Source: Pseudomonadota bacterium
GTDB lineage: Bacteria > Pseudomonadota > Alphaproteobacteria > Rhizobiales > Methyloligellaceae
Length of the DNA stretch: 6,169 bases
Assembly: GCA_022567275.1 (NCBI GenBank)
Contig: JADFHH010000110.1
Span: 1-6,169 of the forward strand
Direction: 5' to 3'
Shown here: positions 1-6,169 of the stretch, piece by piece
Layout of the letters: every line of letters starts with the position of its first letter
Numbering within the stretch: the stretch's first letter is position 1
Program-made: the position numbers and the translations under genes
Notes under the pieces: model-generated
Databases searched by the model: none
What the model was told of the DNA's origin: nothing
Seen by the model: the letters and a program-made list of their open reading frames with translations, nothing else

Positions 1-1
1 G

Positions 2-136
2 AGACTGGAGTCGAAGAACATTATGTTGCCGTATGTTTGCGATGGACTCAATGCATCAGATATCGAAAAACGCAGTGAAAACAGTGACTTAATGGTGGGC
101 CCGGCAGGATTCGAACCTGCGACAACACCGTTATGA
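2..136 (+). CDS. Possible 3' end of a gene running into the tRNA (partial, doubtful)
   Basis: An open frame enters from the left edge and encodes 44 residues before a TGA that lies in the tRNA anticodon loop. The last residues (MVGPAGFEPATTPL) are simply the antisense reading of the tRNA 3' half; such tails are often seen on integrases whose element sits in a tRNA gene. The part before the tRNA (residues 1-30, rich in Asp, Glu, Lys and Ser) matches nothing I recognise. Bases 1-92 are about 41% GC, clearly below the rest of the window. It may be the C-terminal tail of a tyrosine recombinase, or non-coding DNA open by chance. Too little is visible to decide. Confidence 0.2.
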   Translation, partial: RLESKNIMLPYVCDGLNASDIEKRSENSDLMVGPAGFEPATTPL

Positions 137-168
137 GCGGTGGGTTCTGACCGCTGAACTACGGGCCC
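93..168 (-). tRNA. tRNA-Ile2, anticodon CAT, CCA encoded
   Basis: The minus strand folds into a full cloverleaf of 76 nt. The acceptor stem is GGGCCCG paired with CGGGCCC, followed by discriminator A and an encoded CCA (93-95). The D stem is GTTC/GAAC, the anticodon stem CACCG/CGGTG with loop CTCATAA (131-137), and the T stem GCAGG/CCTGC around TTCGAAT. The anticodon is CAT (bases 133-135 on the plus strand). The GGGCCCG acceptor stem resembles the alphaproteobacterial tRNA-Ile whose CAT wobble base is changed to lysidine by TilS, so that it reads AUA; it does not resemble elongator or initiator tRNA-Met as I remember them. The isotype is inferred from this resemblance. It lies just downstream of rpoD, on the same strand. 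Confidence 0.9.
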
Positions 169-174
169 GCGCGC

Positions 175-202
175 AGCCTAGCGAAAGCCTCCCCGAGGTC
201 AA
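175..202 (-). promoter_or_regulatory. Candidate promoter of the tRNA-Ile gene
   Basis: On the minus strand a -35-like TTGACC (197-202) is followed after 16 nt by a -10-like TAGGCT (175-180). The next six bases, GCGCGC (169-174), lead directly to the mature tRNA 5' end at 168, so transcription would begin almost at the first tRNA base. A G/C-only stretch between -10 and start is typical of stable-RNA promoters under stringent control. The -10 matches TATAAT at only three positions, so this rests mainly on the -35 match, spacing and location. Confidence 0.45.
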
Positions 203-238
203 ATGAAAAGGGCGTCCAGCCCCCGCGGCGGACGCCCT
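201..238 (-). terminator. Intrinsic terminator of rpoD
   Basis: On the minus strand a perfect 9-bp stem AGGGCGTCC/GGACGCCCT (209-217 with 230-238) encloses a 12-nt loop and is followed by TTTTCATTT. It lies 22 nt beyond the rpoD stop codon, as expected for a Rho-independent terminator of the dnaG-rpoD transcript. Its T tract touches the candidate -35 box of the tRNA promoter. Confidence 0.85.
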
Positions 239-259
239 GGAAGGACCGTGGAGAGCGCC

Positions 260-2404
<2,145 letters not shown>

Positions 2405-2483
2405 GATTGTCTTTCAAACCCTTGCAGAAAAGTCCCTGGCCCGCGGCGCTGGAGTGCGCCGGCACGCGGGGGCGTCTCACTGT
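2405..2483 (-). other. dnaG-rpoD intergenic spacer with small hairpin
   Basis: The 79-nt spacer contains a perfect 6-bp hairpin on the minus strand, CGGCGC/GCGCCG (2444-2449 with 2456-2461) with a 6-nt loop. No T tract follows directly; TTTT appears only about a dozen bases later, so it is not a convincing terminator. It could be an RNA-processing or attenuation element between the two genes, but the sequence alone does not show this. I see no clear rpoD-specific promoter. Confidence 0.35.
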
Positions 2484-4406
2484 TTAAGAAAGCGGATCGG
2501 CGGGACGCCCTGATTCCGCTCCATATCCCGCAATGCTTGCCTCCATGCCGTCCAGATCGAAAAGCTGTTTTCGAATTGCATCGAGCCGCTCAAGCGCGGC
2601 ATCGCTGCCCTCGGTCTGGAACGCGTGTTGTGCCGCTGCAAGTTCCCGCCCCAGATCGACCGACTTGCGATGCAACGCCAATATATGCCGCCACCCGGTT
2701 TCCACATCGCTATGCGCGGCGCCGGGTTCGGCAGACCAGTCACTCTTGTGTGTAATGGCGCGCTCGACCCGGGCCATGACAGCGCCATTCTCGCTCTGTT
2801 TCAAGTGAGTGCGAAAGGCCTCGGAGTCAAGAGGTTTTTCGCCAGTTGCGAGATTTAACATTTCATCGCGCAACGCTTCCAGCCGCCGGTTTTCAAAGCA
2901 GATCGCGGCGATTTCCTCGGGGTACGCGTCCAGCAGCCAGGGATGATTGAGCAAGGTATGCAGGATGAGCGCCTCGCGCGCGGCTATTTCCGAGTGTCCG
3001 CGCACCAGCGCGCTCATCTTCAGACTCTCGGAAACGCCGCCGCGCCGCCACACATCCGGGCGCGGATTGCGCGTAAAATCACGCCTGGGGGTTCTGTCGA
3101 AGCGCGAACGCCGAAGGGTCTCGCGCCGCGCGCCGCGCGCGCCCCACAGCTTGTTCAGCCGTGCGGCGATGTCCTCGCCATAATGGCGGCGCACGCGGTT
3201 GCTGGCGATGTGCTTGAGCAAATCCGCCAATCTGTCCTCAAGCGCGGCGCGGCGTTCCGGGGTTGAAAAATCACCCCCCTCCACCTCGCGCGTCCATAAA
3301 ACATCGGACAGGCTCCGCGCCTTTTCGATCAGCGCCCGGAACGCTTCCGCGCCGTGTTCGGCAATCATATCGTCCGGGTCCTGGCCCTGGGGCAGAAAGG
3401 CGAATTTGAGGCTGCGTCCGGACTCCAGCAGCCCCAGCGCGGTATCGACCGCCCGGAAAGCCGCCTTGCGTCCGGCTGCATCGCCGTCGAAACACAGCAC
3501 TGGTTCGTTTCCCATGCGCCAGAGCGCCTTGAGCTGGTCGCCGCTGAGCGCGGTGCCGAGCGGCGCCACCGTATTGGCAAGGCCTGCCTGCGCCAGCGCA
3601 ATCACATCCATATAGCCTTCAACGACAATGATTTGCCCCCGCTCATACGCCGCCTTGCGCGCCGCGCCAATATTGAACAGCACGGAGCGCTTGTGAAACA
3701 GCGGCGTCTCGGGAGAGTTCACATACTTTGCCTTGGCGCCCGGTGCAAGCGCGCGCCCGCCAAAGGCAATCACCCGGTCCTTATGGTCGCGGATGGGGAA
3801 AATCAGCCGCTCGCGAAACCGGTCATAGGAAACCGGGATATCATCCCCGGCGATGACAAGTCCCGCCTCAACCATCGCCGATACATCATATCCTTTCCCG
3901 GCCAGATGTTCCTTCAAGCCGTGACGGTTTTTTCCGCCATAGCCGAGACGAAACGCCGCGATTGTTTCACCGGCGACCCCGCGCCCGTGCAAATACTCGC
4001 GCACCACGCCGCCGGAACGCGCCGCCAACTGTTGTTCGAAAAAGACGCACGCCGCCTCCATGGCCGCGCGCAGCCGCTCGCGGCCCTGCTCGCGCTGCTC
4101 GTCCCGAGGCGAGGCTTTGGGCATCTCCAGCCCGGCCTCGCCCGCCAGACGTTCGACGCTTTCTGGAAACGACAGCCCTTCGGTTTTCTGCAAGAAGGAA
4201 AAAATGTCGCCATGCTCGCCGCTGGCGAAGCAGTGATAAAACCCTTTTTGGTCATTGACCGTGAAAGAGGGCGTCTTCTCCTGCTTGAACGGGCTCAGAG
4301 CGATATATTCACGCCCCTGCCGCTTTAACTTCACGCGCTTTCCAACCACCTGCGAGACGGGCAGGCGGTCGCGAATGTCGTCGAGGAATGAGGGGTCGAA
4401 GCGCAT
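2484..4406 (-). CDS. dnaG: DNA primase DnaG
   Basis: This 640-residue primase makes RNA primers for the replisome and is recruited by the replicative helicase. The N-terminal zinc-ribbon domain (about 1-95) keeps its fold motifs (EKTPSFTV, GFYHCF) but has lost three of the four CHC2 zinc ligands: Ser38, Lys41, Cys59 and Ser62 occupy the C-H-C-C positions. The catalytic core follows, with the basic domain RLIFPIRDHKDRVIAFGGRA (200-219) and KYVNSPETPLF (227-237). The TOPRIM acidic residues are intact: Glu263 in VVEGYMDV, Asp307 and Asp309 in CFDGDAAG, and Asp343/345/346 in QDPDD. The C-terminal ~190 residues form the expected weakly conserved helicase-binding region. The ATG at 4406 gives the classical start MRFDPSFLDDIRDRL; Shine-Dalgarno pairing is weak. 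It is first gene of the likely dnaG-rpoD operon. Confidence 0.97.
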   Translation of the reverse strand: MRFDPSFLDDIRDRLPVSQVVGKRVKLKRQGREYIALSPFKQEKTPSFTVNDQKGFYHCFASGEHGDIFSFLQKTEGLSFPESVERLAGEAGLEMPKASPRDEQREQGRERLRAAMEAACVFFEQQLAARSGGVVREYLHGRGVAGETIAAFRLGYGGKNRHGLKEHLAGKGYDVSAMVEAGLVIAGDDIPVSYDRFRERLIFPIRDHKDRVIAFGGRALAPGAKAKYVNSPETPLFHKRSVLFNIGAARKAAYERGQIIVVEGYMDVIALAQAGLANTVAPLGTALSGDQLKALWRMGNEPVLCFDGDAAGRKAAFRAVDTALGLLESGRSLKFAFLPQGQDPDDMIAEHGAEAFRALIEKARSLSDVLWTREVEGGDFSTPERRAALEDRLADLLKHIASNRVRRHYGEDIAARLNKLWGARGARRETLRRSRFDRTPRRDFTRNPRPDVWRRGGVSESLKMSALVRGHSEIAAREALILHTLLNHPWLLDAYPEEIAAICFENRRLEALRDEMLNLATGEKPLDSEAFRTHLKQSENGAVMARVERAITHKSDWSAEPGAAHSDVETGWRHILALHRKSVDLGRELAAAQHAFQTEGSDAALERLDAIRKQLFDLDGMEASIAGYGAESGRPADPLS

Positions 4407-4429
4407 CGGAGCTTTCAGGTGCGAATCAG

Positions 4430-4467
4430 TTTGGCTACCGTGAGTTCGAACCTAGCCAAATTCACGG
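4430..4467. repeat. Two interleaved inverted repeats upstream of dnaG
   Basis: TTTGGCTA (4430-4437) is the exact inverse complement of TAGCCAAA (4453-4460). CCGTGA (4438-4443) is the inverse complement of TCACGG (4462-4467). The order is A-B-A'-B', so the RNA could form alternative hairpins or a pseudoknot. It starts 24 nt upstream of the dnaG ATG, where the dnaG leader or promoter is expected. The role is unknown: operator, leader structure or chance. Confidence 0.6.
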
Positions 4468-4703
4468 CCCCGCGCCAACCACGCGCAAGTCGGTGCGCCA
4501 CGGTGGAAAAGCTGGGGATGATTGGCTGCGGCCGGGCGCGTTGCGGCGCAGGACGGGGAAATCGACAGGAGGGGCGGGTCTGAATGGCGGAAATTCCGGG
4601 CAAATGGCCTTCCGGCCGAGGGCTGATCTCCAACATCGGGTCATCGGTTGGCCGGGAAAACAAATTGTTCCAGAGATAGCGGAAATTGGGTACTGTCGCA
4701 GTG

Positions 4704-4739
4704 GATTTGACGGTTATCCGGGGAATGCCGGTCAAAATC
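4704..4739. promoter_or_regulatory. Operator-like dyad upstream of the BKACE gene
   Basis: GATTTGAC (4704-4711) faces GTCAAAATC (4731-4739), complementary apart from one extra base, with CCGG...CCGG (4718-4731) between. It lies about 80-115 nt before the BKACE start, a plausible distance for a catabolic regulator site. No regulator gene is in the window, so its function is a guess. Confidence 0.3.
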
Positions 4740-4809
4740 CCGTCGAATTGGCGAGGGATTTCGATTTGGGCGTCTTCCGCCACGCGCACTGCGTAATTTC
4801 CTGATTGTT

Positions 4810-4814
4810 GAGGG
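4810..4814 (+). promoter_or_regulatory. Ribosome binding site of the BKACE gene
   Basis: GAGGG lies 5 nt before the ATG at 4820. This decides the start: in-frame TTG codons at 4805 and 4808 lie upstream of or next to this site and have no comparable one, and family proteins begin close to the PRKVVITCALTGS stretch. Confidence 0.7.
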
Positions 4815-4819
4815 CTCTC

Positions 4820-5692
4820 ATGCCGAGAAAAGTCGTCATCACCTGCGCACTGACCGGCTCCCAGGATACCTGTGCCAAAAACCCGGCCATTCCGGCCAGC
4901 CCGGAAGAGATAGCGCAATCGGCGATCGATGCGGCGAAGGCAGGCGCTTCGGTCGTTCATATCCATGTGCGCGACCCTGAAACAAAACTCGCCAGCATGG
5001 ACGAAGCTCTCTATGCGGAAGCGGTGAAACGCATTGGCGACAGCGGCAGCGATGTGATCATCAACCTGACCACGGGCCCCGGGGCGCGATATGAGCCGGG
5101 CGGGGAAGACCCGGCCGTTCCCGGCCCCGCCACGACACTCAAGAGCCCGGCGGAGCGGGTGAAGCATATCCTCGCCCTCAAGCCACCCGTCTGCACCCTT
5201 GACGTCGCCACCTTCAATTTCGGCGAGAGCGTGTTCATGAACACCCCGGCCCATCTGCGCGAGATGGCGGATGCTATCAACTCGGCCGGTGTGAAGCCGG
5301 AAATCGAGGTGTTCGACACCGGTCATATCGTGCTCGCCAGGCACCTGATCCATGAGGGGCACCTGAAAGAGCCGCCGCTATTCCAGCTCTGCCTCGGCAT
5401 CCCCTATGGGGCCCCGGCAACACCCGAAGCCATGGTCGCCATGCGGAATATGCTTCCCGGGAATGCCGTCTGGTCCGCCTTCGGTATCGGGCGCTCCGAG
5501 TTTCCGATGGTTGCTCAGAGCGTGATCGCCGGCGGACATGTGCGTGTCGGGCTGGAAGACAATCTGTATATGGCGAAGGGCGTACTCGCCCCTTCCAACG
5601 CCGCGCTGGTGGAACGAGCCGCCCGCATCATCGAAGAGCTGGGCTCGCAAGTTGCCACGCCTGACGAAGCGCGGGAAATATTCGGGGTTTGA
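4820..5692 (+). CDS. BKACE-family beta-keto acid cleavage enzyme (DUF849)
   Basis: The 290-residue protein belongs to the family of 3-keto-5-aminohexanoate cleavage enzyme (Kce). These metal-dependent TIM-barrel enzymes condense a beta-keto acid with acetyl-CoA, releasing acetoacetate or acetoacetyl-CoA and a new product. Metal ligands are visible: His47 and His49 in VVHIHVRD, and Glu246 in VRVGLEDNLY. Arg242 and Asp247 match the catalytic Arg226/Asp231 spacing of Kce as I remember it. Other family blocks are INLTTGPG (81-88), TLDVATFNFG (126-135), EIEVFDTGH (161-169) and LCLGIPYGAPATPEAM (190-205). The N terminus (ITCALTGSQDT) resembles the subgroup I associate with dehydrocarnitine cleavage in carnitine catabolism, but the substrate cannot be read safely from sequence. 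No carnitine dehydrogenase, CoA transferase or thioesterase is present, so it appears monocistronic. It diverges from dnaG and an insertion sequence lies just downstream. Confidence 0.93.
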   Translation: MPRKVVITCALTGSQDTCAKNPAIPASPEEIAQSAIDAAKAGASVVHIHVRDPETKLASMDEALYAEAVKRIGDSGSDVIINLTTGPGARYEPGGEDPAVPGPATTLKSPAERVKHILALKPPVCTLDVATFNFGESVFMNTPAHLREMADAINSAGVKPEIEVFDTGHIVLARHLIHEGHLKEPPLFQLCLGIPYGAPATPEAMVAMRNMLPGNAVWSAFGIGRSEFPMVAQSVIAGGHVRVGLEDNLYMAKGVLAPSNAALVERAARIIEELGSQVATPDEAREIFGV

Positions 5693-5739
5693 AGGAAACA
5701 GGCTCCACGGCCTGCTAACCCGAAAGAATCATGAAAAGG

Positions 5740-5810
5740 CACCGCCAAACCCCTATAGTGCGTTATGATTCAATTGCTTAAGTTGACAAAACGCGGAGGA
5801 TTTGGCGGTG
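5740..5810 (+). repeat. 10-bp inverted repeat enclosing the transposase leader and start codon
   Basis: CACCGCCAAA (5740-5749) is the perfect inverse complement of TTTGGCGGTG (5801-5810), separated by 51 nt. The right arm contains the GTG start codon (5808-5810) and the Shine-Dalgarno GGAGGA lies in the loop right beside the stem. A transcript arriving from the BKACE gene would contain both arms and could hide the start codon, while one begun inside the element would lack the left arm. This resembles the protection of IS10 and IS50 transposases from read-through, but is inferred. The left arm may instead be near the element's terminal repeat. Confidence 0.6.
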
Positions 5811-6056
5811 ACGGATTGTACCCCTTTGAGCTTTGATTTTCCAGCCTGCCGCAAGCGGCGCGTCGAGGTTGATTTTTCCGGTGGCGACATCACCTCCAGC
5901 GGCGGGGTCCTGCTGCTGCGGCAGGCGGACCGGCTGACCGGTTTGACGGCTTCGCTGGCGCGGCGGCTGACCGATGCCCGCCAGCGGGGCAAGGTCGCGC
6001 ATGGTTTTGCCGCCATGCTGCGCCAGCGGGTGTTCGCGCTGGCGCTGGGCTACGAG
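5750..6056 (+). mobile_element. IS1380-family insertion sequence, left part only
   Basis: The transposase N terminus identifies the element. The left boundary is an estimate: family members have a short leader before the gene, and the AT-rich stretch from about CCCCTATAGTGCG (5750-5762) looks like an element end. The terminal repeat and target duplication cannot be confirmed because the right end is absent. Family-like sequence stops near 6056, so the copy looks truncated, rearranged, or interrupted. Confidence 0.6.
5795..5800 (+). promoter_or_regulatory. Ribosome binding site of the transposase gene
   Basis: GGAGGA lies 7 nt before GTG at 5808. It is the strongest Shine-Dalgarno in the window and supports the GTG start; no in-frame ATG occurs until residue 70. 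Confidence 0.75.
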
Positions 6057-6169
6057 GTTCTGGTGGAGGGCTTCATCGCCTCGCATCCGGAGCCGCCCGA
6101 GGAACTCATACCAAGGGTCATTGAGACCGACTCATGGCCGATGCTTCGTGCCGCGCCCTCCAGGGCGCT
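5808..6169 (+). CDS. IS1380-family transposase, N-terminal fragment, open at window end
   Basis: The frame stays open from GTG 5808 for 120 codons to the window edge. Residues 8-83 fit the IS1380-family N terminus: SFDFPACRKRRVEVDFSGGD, then TSSGGVLLLRQADRLTGLTA, then HGFAAMLRQRVFALALGYE. The family normally continues GYED with an Asp/Leu/His-rich stretch before the DDE catalytic core. Here residue 84 onward reads VLVEGFIASHPEPPEELIPR and on, which I cannot place in this family. None of the catalytic Asp/Asp/Glu residues lies in the window. The gene is therefore probably a broken or chimeric copy without activity, though the missing right side prevents certainty. It lies downstream of and in the same direction as the BKACE gene. 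Confidence 0.75.
   Translation, partial: MTDCTPLSFDFPACRKRRVEVDFSGGDITSSGGVLLLRQADRLTGLTASLARRLTDARQRGKVAHGFAAMLRQRVFALALGYEVLVEGFIASHPEPPEELIPRVIETDSWPMLRAAPSRA
6057..6169. other. Unassigned sequence beyond the transposase breakpoint
   Basis: Sequence after the GYE codons no longer resembles IS1380. The plus frame continuing from the transposase is open to the edge with GC-rich third positions. The minus frame reading ALEGAARSIGHESVSMTLG is also open and would end at 6050 inside the element. Neither is recognised. An imperfect dyad sits at 6111-6137: CCAAGGGTC faces GACTCATGG with seven of nine positions paired and a 9-nt spacer. It may be flanking chromosomal DNA, a second mobile element or an intergenic repeat. 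Confidence 0.4.

Larger units (their letters stand above)
4407..4819. other. Divergent intergenic region between dnaG and the BKACE gene
   Basis: This 413-nt stretch holds no convincing gene. Open frames crossing it on either strand are not recognisable, and the longest minus-strand one continues antisense through the BKACE gene. It must contain the dnaG promoter and the BKACE promoter, but I find no strong -35/-10 pair for either. Besides the two dyads listed separately it has GGCCTTCCGGCC (4606-4617), AACAAATTGTT within 4655-4671, and the 9-mer GCGGAAATT twice (4587-4595 and 4679-4687). These may be regulator sites. Confidence 0.6.

Noticed and set aside
3354..4328. 324-residue plus-strand open frame
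   Set aside because: It is entirely antisense to the conserved primase core and contains no recognisable domain.
4388..4804. 138-residue plus-strand open frame in the dnaG-BKACE spacer
   Set aside because: No family resemblance, no good ribosome site, and its start lies inside dnaG; the region behaves as non-coding.
4415..5362. 315-residue minus-strand open frame upstream of dnaG
   Set aside because: Most of it is antisense to the BKACE gene, which has intact catalytic motifs; the rest crosses the intergenic region without recognisable sequence.
5699..5714. Hairpin CAGGC/GCCTG after the BKACE stop as a terminator
   Set aside because: The stem is only 5 bp and no T tract follows.
5783..5788. 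Consensus TTGACA as -35 of a transposase promoter
   Set aside because: At 16-18 nt downstream the sequence is the ribosome site and start codon region (around GGCGGTGA), with no -10 match.
5764..5789. Outward (minus-strand) promoter TTGTCA / CATAAC at the insertion sequence end
   Set aside because: The -10 matches at only four positions with 16-nt spacing, and it would point antisense into the BKACE gene; too weak to list.

Overview
The window looks like a chromosomal segment of an alphaproteobacterium. It is GC-rich. Its core is a dnaG-rpoD pair on the minus strand, and the proteins have alphaproteobacterial features: RpoD has a long acidic linker before its conserved helical domain and ends in [10 protein letters not shown], and DnaG has a degenerate zinc ribbon of a kind I recall from other alphaproteobacteria. 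A tRNA-Ile with anticodon CAT follows rpoD. I cannot name a genus.

Left part (1-4406, read on the minus strand): dnaG (primase) is followed after 79 nt by rpoD (primary sigma factor), then an intrinsic terminator and a tRNA-Ile2 (CAT) gene. A candidate promoter for the tRNA fits in the 32 nt between terminator and tRNA, with a GC-only discriminator typical of stable-RNA promoters. This is an informational-gene cluster in which replication priming and housekeeping transcription are probably co-transcribed. I see no rpsU in the window. To the left of the tRNA 3' end the DNA drops to about 41% GC. An open frame there runs rightwards into the tRNA, which is the layout of an element integrated at a tRNA, but only 92 nt of it are visible.

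Middle (4407-4819): a 413-nt divergent intergenic region with no convincing gene. It carries several dyad symmetries, including two interleaved inverted repeats just upstream of dnaG and a dyad about 80-115 nt upstream of the next gene.

Right part (4820-6169, plus strand): a complete BKACE-family (DUF849) beta-keto acid cleavage enzyme of 290 residues with its metal ligands intact. About 115 nt beyond its stop begins an IS1380-family transposase. Only its N-terminal ~83 residues match the family pattern; after that the reading frame continues to the window edge in sequence I do not recognise, so the copy looks truncated or rearranged. A perfect 10-bp inverted repeat spans the transposase leader and locks up its GTG start codon.

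I found no clear new multi-gene system. The points most worth a second look are the start-codon-sequestering repeat and breakpoint of the insertion sequence, the loss of three of four zinc ligands in DnaG, the tRNA-proximal junction, and the repeat-built acidic linker of RpoD.
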